In this document: in pieces, positions 7,812-16,854 of the stretch
Layout: the number at the start of each line of letters is the position of its first letter
How positions within the stretch are numbered: position 1 is the first letter of the stretch
Assembly: GCA_002716125.1 (NCBI GenBank)
Contig: PAZH01000022.1
Coordinates: 95,301 to 159,300 of the forward strand
Direction: 5' to 3'
DNA: 64,000 bases
Origin: Rhodospirillaceae bacterium
GTDB taxonomy: Bacteria; Pseudomonadota; Alphaproteobacteria; UBA8366
Made by a program: the position numbers and the translations under genes
The notes under the pieces: generated by a model
What the model was told of the DNA's origin: nothing
Database searches by the model: none
The model's input: the letters and a program-made list of their open reading frames with translations, nothing else

Positions 7812-8531
7812 ATGACAGATCGCGCTTCCAGATTGGCTCGTGCCCGGGGCTACCCCTATCCCTATCCCGGCCGGTCGTATGTTTGGCAGAGGGGAGACGT
7901 GACGGATTTCGACCACGGTATGACCGAAGGCCGGACGGCGGTCTTGGCTGTCGGTTCGAACCGCGCGCCGAGCCGTCTCGATCAAAAGTACATCGGCAAA
8001 TACGAAGTGCCGATTCCGGTCCAGCATGCGCGCCTCAAGGACTTCGATATCGTCTATGCGGCGCATCTGACGCGCTATGGTTCGGTGCCGGCGATGTTGC
8101 AACGTGCCCCTGGCACGACCGTGGAATTGGCGGTGACGTGGCTTGATGACGAGCAGCTCGAGATCATGCATGCGACGGAAGGCGGATATTACTACGCGGA
8201 AATCGAAGGCGTCGATTTGACCTATGACGACGGTACGCGCGCGGACAGCGTGCACCTCTACGTCGGTCGCGAGGGTCATTTGGTGCACGAGGCGCAACCC
8301 GTCGCCTTAATCGAAATCGACGGAGAGGACCGCCCGCACGCGGCGCGGAATACAGCGCAAGTGTTGGAGATTGTGCATCAGCGCGTGGCGCCCGATATGC
8401 CGCACGATGATTTTATCTTGCGGGTTATTGAAGACACGGGATTTCGGCGCGATTGCTCCATCCAAATGTCTGAGGATGCCGTGCCGTTCGACTATCCTTA
8501 CGCCAAAAAGCCGGGCGGATTGATCGACTAA
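7812..8531 (+). CDS. Uncharacterised protein, possibly gamma-glutamylcyclotransferase-like
   Basis: A 239-residue soluble protein that I do not recognise with certainty. The chosen ATG follows CAGGAG by five bases; the longer open frame back to 7677 overlaps the amidohydrolase and is not used. After a Tyr/Pro-rich start (residues 11-20), it has AVLAVGSNRAPSRLDQ near residue 40, and later ATEGGYYYAEIEGV. The xGSN turn and the following beta-rich segment recall the gamma-glutamylcyclotransferase/AIG2 fold, but this is only a visual resemblance. It is the last gene of the apparent LysR-dehydrogenase-amidohydrolase transcript. Confidence 0.6.
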   Translation: MTDRASRLARARGYPYPYPGRSYVWQRGDVTDFDHGMTEGRTAVLAVGSNRAPSRLDQKYIGKYEVPIPVQHARLKDFDIVYAAHLTRYGSVPAMLQRAPGTTVELAVTWLDDEQLEIMHATEGGYYYAEIEGVDLTYDDGTRADSVHLYVGREGHLVHEAQPVALIEIDGEDRPHAARNTAQVLEIVHQRVAPDMPHDDFILRVIEDTGFRRDCSIQMSEDAVPFDYPYAKKPGGLID

Positions 8532-8533
8532 CG

Positions 8534-10849
8534 CTAAGACGTTTCCGTCTTTACGACACCGTCGTCGTAGAGCGTCTTGATTTCTTCTTCGCTGTAGCCG
8601 ACCTCGCGCATCACTTCTTCATTGTGCTCGCCGAGAAGCGGCGTGACCTGGCCCGCCGGCACGTCGGTATCGGCAAAGCGGATGTATTGGCGGGCGAGGC
8701 GTAATTTGCCGGCCCGGGCGTGATCGTGCGCCGAGACCATGTCGTTGGCGGCTGCGTGCGGATCGTCGAGGAAGTACTCGCTGTCGCCGGACTGCGCTTC
8801 GAGCGCCGGTACACCGGCGGCGTTCAAAGACGATAACGTTTCGGCCAGGGTCCGGTCCGCAAAAGCGGCCGTCATCTGCTCGGCAAAGGGCGTCGCGTTG
8901 GGATGAACATCGGTCGGCTCTGCCGACGGTGCCTCGAGGTCGGCGAGCGCGCATAAGGCGGCGCGTTCCGTCTCATCACGGGCCGTGACGTAAACCCAGC
9001 CGTCCTTCAACCGGTAAAGGCGGTGAAAGGGGTTGAGGCCATATTGTTCTTTATCGGCCAGCGGCCGCTCCGGCTTGCCGGCATAACGCGTGAACCAGGG
9101 CGAACTGAGCAGCACCGCGCTGTTTAGGAGATTTCCGTCGACGCGCTGCACGGCACCGGTCCGGGTCCTGGCAAAGAGAGCAAGGATGGTGCCGAGCGCC
9201 CCCATGGCCCCATTGGTGTAGTCGGTCGGCGCCAATTGTGCAGGGAAGACGGGTGGATTCTCCGGCCCGCCTTGCGCCCGTTCCATCCCCATCAGGGCTT
9301 GCGCCAACGGATCGATCCCGGGCCGTTTCGAATAAGGGCCGGTCCAGCCGTAGCCGGTAAGGTGCGTCTCGATCAACGTGGGATTGATCGCACTGCCGAT
9401 GCCCATGCGTTCCGTCGCGTGCGGCCGCAGGTTCGCAAGCAAGGCATCCGCTGTGGCCGCCACCCGCTGCACGATATCCTTGCCGGCGTCCGTGCTGGTG
9501 TCGATCGAGATCGAGCGTTTGTTGAAATTGATGTTGTAGAAATAGGTACGACCGATCGGGCGAGAGAGGTCACCGGTCAACGGCTCGAGCTTGATGACGT
9601 CGGCACCGAGGTCGCCGAGCAGACGCCCGCCCGTCGGACCGGCGATCAGATTGGTGATCTCGAGGATGCGGACGCCGGTCAGCGGCAGAGGATCCGGTCC
9701 GTCACCGCTCGGCACGCCACCTGTATGCGGCTCCGGATAGTCCGGCGGCAAGTCATCGTACGCGTCGGCGATATCCATCCGCGGCCCTTTGAGCCGTCCC
9801 GGCATTTCGCTCAATTGGATCGGCACACCCATTTGATCGACGGGACCGACAGCGGGATCCTTAAGTGTGACGACCATCTCGTTGTGTATGATTTGCTCGT
9901 CCGTCATGCCTTCTTCTGTCAACCGGGCCGGGGCGAAAGGCACGTCGGCTGCTTCGAAGTCCGCCGCCCACTCGGCTTGGGGCCGCGTTGCGATGATATC
10001 GGCGATGATGCCGCGAAGTTCCATCTCCGCGTCTTTCTCGCCGCCGCGGCCTTGATCGAATCGCTCTTCCTGGATGAGCTCGCCGATGCCCATGATCCCG
10101 GCGGCAATGGCCATGAAACGGACGTGAACGCAGCCGAGCTGAATGTACTCGCCGTCGCTGCAACGATAGACGCTATAGAAGGGCGCGCTGCCGGAAGGGT
10201 GTGTTTGAAACGTGTGTTTTGGGATGTGCTCGCCAAGGACTTTCGGATGATAGAGCAGCGCACCCGCCATCATTGTTGTCTCGACTGCGCGACCGCGGCC
10301 TGTCGTCTCCCGTGCCAGCAGCGACGACGCGATTCCAAGGCATGCGAGCAAAGCGCTGCCGACCGTTGGCAACGGGTGCACGACGTGCACAGGTGCAGGC
10401 CGGAACCCGGGCATGCCGCCAAGCACACCCATGCGTGCAAGAACCAGATCGTCGATCGGCGGCTCGTCCTTCAAAGGGCCGCGTTTCCCAAAAGCGGTGA
10501 TTGAGCAGCTGACAAGACGCGGGTTCAGGCTTCTCAGCCAGGCGGCGTCGACCAACGTTTGGCAGGGCGAACTTGGCGCGAAATCATCAATGAGAACATC
10601 CGCACCTTTAACAAGACGGCAAAAGAGGTCGGCATTGTCTCGGTTCTTTGCGGCGTCATTGAGATCGAGCTTCAACAGCTCCTTACCGCGATCCCAAACG
10701 ATAAACCCGCCGTCGCGCATCGTTTGATCGTTTGGAGCGACGATGCGTACGACGCGCGCGCCGTGGTCCGACAAGAACATCGTCGCGAGCGCGGCTGGCG
10801 CGCCGGTACTGAGATCCAGAACTGTAATGCCGTCGAGTGTGCTTGCCAT
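8534..10849 (-). CDS. CaiB/BaiF family CoA-transferase, two domains fused
   Basis: A class III CoA-transferase of 771 residues, about twice the usual 400, because two complete domains are joined. Domain 1 (about 1-370) starts LDGITVLDLSTGAPAAL and has PPIDDLVLARMGVLGG. Domain 2 (about 388-760) starts LTGVRILEITNLIAGP and has PGIDPLAQALMGMERAQ. The Asp in each GxxD segment corresponds to the residue that forms the acyl-enzyme intermediate in formyl-CoA transferase, and both are kept. Domain 2 also retains GADVIKLEP. It probably loads CoA on the acid degraded by the neighbouring acyl-CoA dehydrogenases. It is convergent with the upstream gene group, with a two-base gap. Confidence 0.85.
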   Translation of the reverse strand: MASTLDGITVLDLSTGAPAALATMFLSDHGARVVRIVAPNDQTMRDGGFIVWDRGKELLKLDLNDAAKNRDNADLFCRLVKGADVLIDDFAPSSPCQTLVDAAWLRSLNPRLVSCSITAFGKRGPLKDEPPIDDLVLARMGVLGGMPGFRPAPVHVVHPLPTVGSALLACLGIASSLLARETTGRGRAVETTMMAGALLYHPKVLGEHIPKHTFQTHPSGSAPFYSVYRCSDGEYIQLGCVHVRFMAIAAGIMGIGELIQEERFDQGRGGEKDAEMELRGIIADIIATRPQAEWAADFEAADVPFAPARLTEEGMTDEQIIHNEMVVTLKDPAVGPVDQMGVPIQLSEMPGRLKGPRMDIADAYDDLPPDYPEPHTGGVPSGDGPDPLPLTGVRILEITNLIAGPTGGRLLGDLGADVIKLEPLTGDLSRPIGRTYFYNINFNKRSISIDTSTDAGKDIVQRVAATADALLANLRPHATERMGIGSAINPTLIETHLTGYGWTGPYSKRPGIDPLAQALMGMERAQGGPENPPVFPAQLAPTDYTNGAMGALGTILALFARTRTGAVQRVDGNLLNSAVLLSSPWFTRYAGKPERPLADKEQYGLNPFHRLYRLKDGWVYVTARDETERAALCALADLEAPSAEPTDVHPNATPFAEQMTAAFADRTLAETLSSLNAAGVPALEAQSGDSEYFLDDPHAAANDMVSAHDHARAGKLRLARQYIRFADTDVPAGQVTPLLGEHNEEVMREVGYSEEEIKTLYDDGVVKTETS

Positions 10850-10903
10850 GTTGCCTCCTGCAGAAAAGCAAAATGGCGCATCCGAACGCAGTGTCGATAG
10901 GGA

Positions 10904-11548
10904 CTAGGCTTTTTGGCGTGCGGCAGCTTTTCGGGCCCGATATCGCCGGACGAAGGCGAGGCTCCAAATATAAGAGACCCAACCGCTCAAAATCGCCCAG
11001 GGAATACATCCGACGATCATTGCGGCGCCCGGGCCCTTCAAAATCGTCGAAAACCACCCCGATGTTGCTTCCCAATCGCTGAGGCTCACATTCTGCCAAC
11101 CGTCGATCAACTTCAGAAAAACCTCGTATCCCGCCAGATCATCGAAGCGGCCGAGCATAAACTGGCCGGTCATGAAAAAGAGGTAATAGAGGGGCGGCAA
11201 GGTGAAGATATTGGAGAGCCATGTCCAAGCCAGGCCGTTCACCAGATGAAAATCCCAATTGAAGAGTTTTCGTGTAATGACCCAGTTCGCAAAAACGATC
11301 GGCATTTGGATGCCGACTGTTGGTGTCATGGCCCAGCCAACACCAATCATCACCCCCCGCGCCGTATGCTCTGGCGCGTGCCGACTCCGCTTCAACGGAA
11401 TGACGAGACGATAGCGCAGCATTCGCGTGAAGCGTTGCCAAAGCGTATGTTTTCGATCTCGTGTCAGAACGGGGCTCCGCGCGTTTCGACGGGGGGGAAT
11501 GTGTGGCGCGTCCGCGATTAATTCAAGCGGACATTTTCTCTTCGGCAA
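10904..11548 (-). CDS. DUF2062 membrane protein
   Basis: The C-terminal part shows the DUF2062 pattern: HTARGVMIGVGWAMTPTVG, a hydrophobic helix, LSNIFTLPPLYYLFF, and a last helix AAMIVGCIPWAILSGW before a basic tail. The start is uncertain. No ATG or GTG lies between the upstream cyclase stop and residue MLRYRLV at 11422, yet family members normally extend about ten or more residues before LWQRF. The TTG at 11548, overlapping the cyclase gene by 26 bases, is the best upstream candidate and is used here. The ATG at 11422 gives the minimal product of 172 residues. The role is unknown. Confidence 0.65.
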   Translation of the reverse strand: MPKRKCPLELIADAPHIPPRRNARSPVLTRDRKHTLWQRFTRMLRYRLVIPLKRSRHAPEHTARGVMIGVGWAMTPTVGIQMPIVFANWVITRKLFNWDFHLVNGLAWTWLSNIFTLPPLYYLFFMTGQFMLGRFDDLAGYEVFLKLIDGWQNVSLSDWEATSGWFSTILKGPGAAMIVGCIPWAILSGWVSYIWSLAFVRRYRARKAAARQKA

Positions 11549-13226
11549 ATGGATCCGCGTCGTCCGGTAGCGTGTAGATCGTGATTGTCTCGCCGCGACC
11601 GCGCAGTTCGGCATCGTGGCGCGGGAAATCGGACAGGTCGACGCCGGCGGTTTCTGCTGTGGCTGCGGAGACAACGATACCGCATTCGAAGTCTTTTGTC
11701 AGACTCTCGAGGCGCGCCGCGACGTTCACGTTGTCGCCGATCGAGCTGACGATCGGTGTCGTCGGTGGCCCCATCGAGCCGACGATGGCATCGCCGCTAT
11801 GGACGCCAACGCCAATTCGTAATTTGCGGCCGAGTTCGCTTTCGAAGCTGCGATTGAGCCGGTCCATCCGGCGATGCATTTCAACCGCGCCTGCAATGGC
11901 TTCCCGGCACCCGGCTTCGTAGCCGCTCTCCAACCCGTAGAGCGCCATCAGGCCGTCGCCGTTGAATTGCGCGTAGTGGCCGTTCGTCAATTTTAAGGCT
12001 TCGGACATCTCAAAAAAGAACCGGTTCAAGATCAACATGACATCATAAGGCATGCGATCCTCGCCGAGTTTCGTCGAGCCGCGTAAATCGACGAACAAGA
12101 TGGCCACTTGGCGTTCTTGTCCTTGAACCCCGCCTGGCAGTCGACCGTCGCGGGCCGTCGCGTTCGGCGGCAGAAGGGGGACAATCGAAACGTCGCGGCG
12201 CGGTCGCGCTTGGCAAGCCAGTCGGACGTCGACCGGCGCGGTTATACGGCCGAGTGCCTTGGCTTCGAGCTCCGACGGTTTATCGAGGTCGGCGAGGCCT
12301 TGGGTGACTTGAACCCGGCAGGTCGTGCAACGTCCCCGCCCGCCGCAGACGGAAGCGTGTGGAATGCCGGCCGTCTGGATGAATTCCAAAATCGTCGGTC
12401 CGACGGGTCCTGACATCGATTTCCCTTCCGGATACTTGATCCGAACGACGCCATGCCGATTCCGGTACAGACGACGTAAATAACGAGCGACAAACACAGA
12501 CGCCAGGATCGCGAGAAATATCCCAATCTGGAACGGCATGAAGTCGAGGATTGCCTGTAATTCGTCCTGCGGTGCCTGTGTCAGACCCATGCGCGTGCCG
12601 GTCAGCCATCCCGGTGTGGCCGCCATCCGTTCGACCAGCTTGCCGGCCTGTATGAATCCCAAACATCCCAGCAGAGGAATGACCACGGCGAGGGAATAGA
12701 ACAACGCTTCGCATTTCTCGAACATCGGTTTCACGCGAAGCCAAAAATGGAGACCCACGCACAGATGGGTCCACACGATGAAAATGAGCGCGGTTTGTTT
12801 CCAGAAACTGAAGTCGTTCAACCAAAGAAAAGACAGCGAGTAGTAATATGTCGCTTCGAAATCGAATATCGCCGGAATAACGCGCGATCCGACGACGTGT
12901 TCCATCAGCAGGAGCGGTACAAGCAGGCCGAAGGCCAACTGGATCGCAGCGGTTGGCCTCAGGCGCAAATGGCTTCTTTGGTAGAGGGCGTATAAAGCCA
13001 AGAGAAAATGGATCGCGATGGAGCCGTAAAGAACGACCACGCCCGGCGGGCTCTGCCAAATGGCGGAATGCACCTTGCGATAATTCTCCATCGCATTGAT
13101 GGAAACCAACCCGAGCGCATGGTTGATCAAATGCGAAGTTATGAAGACGGCGAGCGCCAATCCGGTATAGAGGCGCAAATCCCTTGCTGAAAGGTGAAAC
13201 CCTTTCTTCGCCTTTTCCTCCGACAT
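11523..13226 (-). CDS. Membrane-anchored class III nucleotide cyclase with [2Fe-2S] ferredoxin domain (CyaC-like)
   Basis: The product has about 567 residues in three parts. Residues 1-260 hold about six membrane helices with conserved-looking histidines (SHLINHALG, AIHFLLALY, LMEHVVGS, THLCVGLHFW), like the diheme succinate dehydrogenase type anchor. A ferredoxin domain follows, with Cys ligands in CGGRGRCTTC and a fourth Cys in RLACQAR. The C-terminal class III cyclase domain has both metal Asp sites (FVDLRGST and FNGDGLMALYG) and the GDNVNVAARLE transition-state segment, so it should be active. Similar redox- or quinone-responsive cyclases are known from Sinorhizobium (CyaC). The ATG at 13226 is preferred over the TTG at 13238. 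Confidence 0.88.
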   Translation of the reverse strand: MSEEKAKKGFHLSARDLRLYTGLALAVFITSHLINHALGLVSINAMENYRKVHSAIWQSPPGVVVLYGSIAIHFLLALYALYQRSHLRLRPTAAIQLAFGLLVPLLLMEHVVGSRVIPAIFDFEATYYYSLSFLWLNDFSFWKQTALIFIVWTHLCVGLHFWLRVKPMFEKCEALFYSLAVVIPLLGCLGFIQAGKLVERMAATPGWLTGTRMGLTQAPQDELQAILDFMPFQIGIFLAILASVFVARYLRRLYRNRHGVVRIKYPEGKSMSGPVGPTILEFIQTAGIPHASVCGGRGRCTTCRVQVTQGLADLDKPSELEAKALGRITAPVDVRLACQARPRRDVSIVPLLPPNATARDGRLPGGVQGQERQVAILFVDLRGSTKLGEDRMPYDVMLILNRFFFEMSEALKLTNGHYAQFNGDGLMALYGLESGYEAGCREAIAGAVEMHRRMDRLNRSFESELGRKLRIGVGVHSGDAIVGSMGPPTTPIVSSIGDNVNVAARLESLTKDFECGIVVSAATAETAGVDLSDFPRHDAELRGRGETITIYTLPDDADPFAEEKMSA

Positions 13227-13251
13227 CTCGCCTCTCAATCGGTTGGATGCT

Positions 13252-14187
13252 TCACCAAAGTTGCCCGGCGGCCAGCGCTACCGCAATTATAAGCCCGAGC
13301 CATTTGTTCGACTTGAACTTGGCGAGACAGTCTTGCGGATCGTCGATATCGAGCTTCACAATCTGCCAAGCGAACTGCGCGGCACCGAGACCGACACCGA
13401 CATAGTAAAGGACATTCATGTCGGCGCGAAGGCCGGCACCGATAAACATAATGAGAGCGGTACAATAGAACCCCGCGACCCAATGGGTCGTCCGTCGCCC
13501 GAATAGAAGCGCTGTCGACCGAACGCCGACCAAGGCGTCGTCTTCTTTGTCTTGATGCGCGTAGATGGTGTCGTAGCCGAGAGTCCAAAAGAATCCGGCT
13601 GCATAGAGGTAATACGTCGGTGCATCCAAAGTGCCATGAATGGCCGACCAGCCAACAAGCACGCCCCAATTGAAGGTCAAGCCGAGCCAGGCCTGCGGCC
13701 AGTAGGTTATGCGCTTCATCATTGGGTAGAGTGCAACCAACCCAAGCGATGCGATGGCAATGAGGATCGTGAAATTATTGAATTGGAGAAGAATGAGGAG
13801 GCCGGTACCCGCGAGTGCCGCCATGAAAAGTGCCGCGGAAAAGACGCTGACTTCGCCGCTGGCGATCGGGCGGAGAGCCGTTCGTGCGACTTTGGCATCG
13901 TAATCGCGATCGAGAATATCGTTCCATACGCAACCGGCGCCGCGCATGACGAACGCACCCAATGTGAACAATAAGGCAAAGTTGATGGACTGTACCGCAT
14001 CGCCGCCGCCCGCCGCGGCAAGGCCCCACCAGCACGGCAGCAGGAGAAGCCACGTCCCGATCGCCCGGTCGACGCGTGCCAGCGTCAAATAGGGCCAGGC
14101 GGCCTCCGGTGTCAGGCGGAAGATCCATCCCTGCGTCTCGATGTCGCTTCGATGGTTGGGTCGATCGGTTTTCGCGCCCTCTGACAT
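13252..14187 (-). CDS. ubiA: 4-hydroxybenzoate polyprenyltransferase
   Basis: A 311-residue integral membrane prenyltransferase of the UbiA family, which attaches the polyprenyl tail to 4-hydroxybenzoate in ubiquinone synthesis. Both Asp-rich diphosphate-binding motifs are visible: WNDILDRDYDAKVART near residue 89 and AHQDKEDDALVG near residue 210. Several hydrophobic helices lie between and after them. Length and motif spacing are normal. It is divergent from rsmE, with only 46 bases between starts, and is followed by the redox-type cyclase. The ubiquinone link to that cyclase is suggestive but only positional. Confidence 0.92.
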   Translation of the reverse strand: MSEGAKTDRPNHRSDIETQGWIFRLTPEAAWPYLTLARVDRAIGTWLLLLPCWWGLAAAGGGDAVQSINFALLFTLGAFVMRGAGCVWNDILDRDYDAKVARTALRPIASGEVSVFSAALFMAALAGTGLLILLQFNNFTILIAIASLGLVALYPMMKRITYWPQAWLGLTFNWGVLVGWSAIHGTLDAPTYYLYAAGFFWTLGYDTIYAHQDKEDDALVGVRSTALLFGRRTTHWVAGFYCTALIMFIGAGLRADMNVLYYVGVGLGAAQFAWQIVKLDIDDPQDCLAKFKSNKWLGLIIAVALAAGQLW

Positions 14188-14233
14188 AAGCTAAGTTTGC
14201 CGGATACGGTTGGGGCCGACAAGCAAGGGAACA

Positions 14234-15007
14234 ATGACGGTGACGACAGGGGTGCGTGCGAGATTGTATGTGGATCAGGCGCTCGACGCGGGCCGGTCCG
14301 TCGATCTTAGTGCCAATCAATCGCACTATCTTAAGCATGTTCTCCGGTTGGGGCCTGGCGCGGAAGTCGCGCTCTTTAACGGTAAAGACGGCGAATGGCG
14401 GGCCCGTATCGAAACCATTCGCCGGAATGCCGGTTCGCTGGGGGTGGAAACCCAGATACGACCGCAGATCACGGAGCCGGATTTATGGCTCCTTTTCGCA
14501 CCTATAAAACGTGCACGTCTCGACATGCTTGTACAGAAAGCGGTCGAACTTGGCGTCTCACGACTTGTCCCTGTTTTGACGGAACGAACGGAAGTCAAAC
14601 GCTTGAACGCAGATCGACATCGATCGAACCTGATTGAGGCAGCGGAACAGTGCGAGAGAATGACACTGCCGGAGATCGTCGAGCCGCGTCCTATATTGGA
14701 TGTGCTCTCGGATTTTCCGACGGGTCGTCGACTGCTTGTATGCGCCGAACGCGGGCATGCCGCGCCGATCAATCAGATACTTGAGGACGATACCGGCGAG
14801 GCGGACCGTTGCGCCATTCTGTGCGGGCCCGAAGGTGGGTTTGCCGAGACGGAACTTGACGCGTTCCAGAAACTCTCTTTTATAAGGTTTGTGAGTCTCG
14901 GGCCCCGCATCCTGAGAGCGGAAACCGCTGCAATTTCGGCGGTTACTTGCTGGCAGGCGGCACTGGGTGATTGGCGAAGGCGTCCGCCGGATCGGGATTC
15001 GACTTAA
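14234..15007 (+). CDS. rsmE: 16S rRNA (uracil-1498-N3)-methyltransferase
   Basis: A 257-residue SPOUT-class methyltransferase. An N-terminal PUA-like domain (ARLYVDQ, NQSHYLKHVLRL) precedes the knotted SAM-binding domain. The domain shows LLFAPIKRARLDMLVQKAVELG near residues 85-105 and the terminal ILCGPEGGFAETELDAF and LGPRILRAETAA motifs. It methylates U1498 of 16S rRNA after 30S assembly. The ATG at 14234 follows AAGGGA; the TTG at 14210 is a less likely alternative. It is co-directional with gshA, as in many alphaproteobacteria. Confidence 0.92.
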   Translation: MTVTTGVRARLYVDQALDAGRSVDLSANQSHYLKHVLRLGPGAEVALFNGKDGEWRARIETIRRNAGSLGVETQIRPQITEPDLWLLFAPIKRARLDMLVQKAVELGVSRLVPVLTERTEVKRLNADRHRSNLIEAAEQCERMTLPEIVEPRPILDVLSDFPTGRRLLVCAERGHAAPINQILEDDTGEADRCAILCGPEGGFAETELDAFQKLSFIRFVSLGPRILRAETAAISAVTCWQAALGDWRRRPPDRDST

Positions 15008-15043
15008 TTTTGCGGCGCCGTAAGAACGGGGAAAAGAAATCCC

Positions 15044-16411
15044 ATGGCCGCTCCCTCTCAATCCGGCGGTGAGCCGATTACCGGCAAAGCGCAGCTCGTT
15101 GAATATCTCGAAGGCGGATGTAAGCCGAGAGAGCAATGGCGGATCGGTACCGAACACGAAAAATTCGCATATGATTTGGGCGACTTCAGCCGATTGAAGT
15201 ATGACGGCTCGCCGGGTATCGCGGCCTTGTTGGAAGGGCTGATGCGGTTCGATTGGGAGCCGGTTCGCGAGGGCGAAAACGTAATCGCACTTCGCAAGCC
15301 CGACGGTGCATCGGTATCGTTAGAGCCAGGCGGTCAATTCGAGTTATCCGGCGCCATGCTGGAGACGATTCATCAGACCTGCAACGAAGTGCACACGCAT
15401 CTGGACGAGGTGAAGACGGTTTGCGAAGAGATCGGTGCCGGCGTCCTTGGCCTTGGCTTCGATCCGCAGTCGCGGCGCGAGGATGTCGGTTGGATGCCGA
15501 AAGGCCGCTATAAGATCATGCGCGAGTACATGCCGAAAAAGGGCAACCACGGTCTCGATATGATGCTTCGAAGCTGCACCGTTCAGGTCAACCTGGACTA
15601 CGCCTCTGAAGCGGACATGGTTCAGAAAATGCGGGTTAGTCTCGCACTGCAACCGATCGCAACCGCCCTTTTCGCCAATTCGCCCTTTGTCGAAGGCAAG
15701 CCGTGTGGATACGAGAGTTTTCGCAGTTTCGTCTGGACGGATACGGATCCTGACCGGACCGGGATGCTGCCCTTCGTCTTCGACGAAGGTTTCGGCTTCG
15801 AAGCGCACACGGATTATGTCCTCGATGTGCCGATGTATTTCGTCTACCGCAATGGCGAGTATATCGATGTGAGCGGCGAATCGTTCCACGATTTCATGGC
15901 GGGAAAATTACCGCAGGTCGCCAGCATAACGCCCATGATGGCGGATTGGGAAGATCAGTTGACGCTGCCGTTTCCTGAAGTTCGTTTGAAACGGTTTCTT
16001 GAGATGCGCGGCGCCGACGGCGGCCCGTGGCGGAGTCTCTGCGCGCTGCCGGCGTTGTGGGTCGGCTTGTTGTACGACCAAACCGCACTGGATGCGGCTT
16101 GGGACCTATGCCGCGATTGGAGCGAGGAAGAACGGCAATACTTACGGGACGAAACGCCGAAGACCGCGCTCGATACGCCTTTTCGCGGTCGGACCGTGTT
16201 GGATGTCTCACGCGAAGTGCTTGAGATCGCTGAGGCGGGGCTTAAGCGCCGCGGCCAAATGAACGGCATTGGCGAAGACGAGACGATCTTTTTGTCCGAG
16301 CTCAAGGAAATTGTCGGCAGCGGCAAGACGCGGGCCCGTCAGATGCTCGATGCGTATGAATCGCGCTGGGACGGCGACATCAATCGCGTGTTCATGGAGA
16401 TGTCTTACTAA
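15044..16411 (+). CDS. gshA: Glutamate-cysteine ligase (plant/alphaproteobacterial type)
   Basis: A 455-residue GCS2-type ligase that makes gamma-glutamylcysteine, the first step of glutathione synthesis. Recognisable segments are QWRIGTEHEKFAYDL near residue 35 (metal and ATP site), SLEPGGQFELSGAML, the middle SCTVQVNLDYASEADM, and WTDTDPDRTGMLPFVF. This is the family found in alphaproteobacteria and plants, not the E. coli type. The start follows a GGGGAAAAG ribosome site. Its stop overlaps the stop region of the convergent GNAT gene. gshB is not in the window. Confidence 0.93.
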   Translation: MAAPSQSGGEPITGKAQLVEYLEGGCKPREQWRIGTEHEKFAYDLGDFSRLKYDGSPGIAALLEGLMRFDWEPVREGENVIALRKPDGASVSLEPGGQFELSGAMLETIHQTCNEVHTHLDEVKTVCEEIGAGVLGLGFDPQSRREDVGWMPKGRYKIMREYMPKKGNHGLDMMLRSCTVQVNLDYASEADMVQKMRVSLALQPIATALFANSPFVEGKPCGYESFRSFVWTDTDPDRTGMLPFVFDEGFGFEAHTDYVLDVPMYFVYRNGEYIDVSGESFHDFMAGKLPQVASITPMMADWEDQLTLPFPEVRLKRFLEMRGADGGPWRSLCALPALWVGLLYDQTALDAAWDLCRDWSEEERQYLRDETPKTALDTPFRGRTVLDVSREVLEIAEAGLKRRGQMNGIGEDETIFLSELKEIVGSGKTRARQMLDAYESRWDGDINRVFMEMSY

Positions 16412-16854
16412 ACGAGGCGCTTGCGCATAAAAATGCGCGCATAGCCGTTCTGTTCGCCGCGATGGGTTTCTTCCCAGCCCAGCGATTCGTAATAAGCGAC
16501 ATTCGCATCCATCACCACATGGGTATAGAGCCGGATTTCCGAATATCCCCGACGCCGGGCTTCGGCTTCGGCGAAATCGACGAGGTGGCGGCCGATTCTC
16601 TGCCCCTGCATCGCAGGATCGACCGCGACATTGTCGAGGAGAAGGTGATCCGCGGCTTCAATTAAGATAATGACGCCGCTTATGGATTCCGTATCCGTGG
16701 CGACAAACGCTTCATCATTCGCAATTCGCTGCGCGTAATCGTCGAGCATCGGGCCCGGCGGCCGGGCCATATGCGGCACGTATTTCTCGTAAGCGGCTTT
16801 CACGATTCGGACGATCGTTGAAATATCGGACGGGAGGGCCTGGCGGACCCTCAT
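16408..16854 (-). CDS. GNAT family N-acetyltransferase
   Basis: A 148-residue single-domain acetyltransferase. The N-terminal strand-helix is MRVRQALPSDISTIVRIVK. The acetyl-CoA loop is VDPAMQGQRIGRHLVDFAEAEARRRG near residues 80-105 and fits the Q/RxxGxG/A pattern. The C-terminal strand is YYESLGWEETHRGE. The substrate is not deducible. It overlaps the upstream lipoprotein gene by four bases, so the two are likely co-translated. Confidence 0.85.
   Translation of the reverse strand: MRVRQALPSDISTIVRIVKAAYEKYVPHMARPPGPMLDDYAQRIANDEAFVATDTESISGVIILIEAADHLLLDNVAVDPAMQGQRIGRHLVDFAEAEARRRGYSEIRLYTHVVMDANVAYYESLGWEETHRGEQNGYARIFMRKRLV

Noticed and set aside
9236..10504. A 422-codon plus-strand frame inside the CoA-transferase gene
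   Set aside because: The antisense of a clear two-domain enzyme; composition is typical of a shadow frame.
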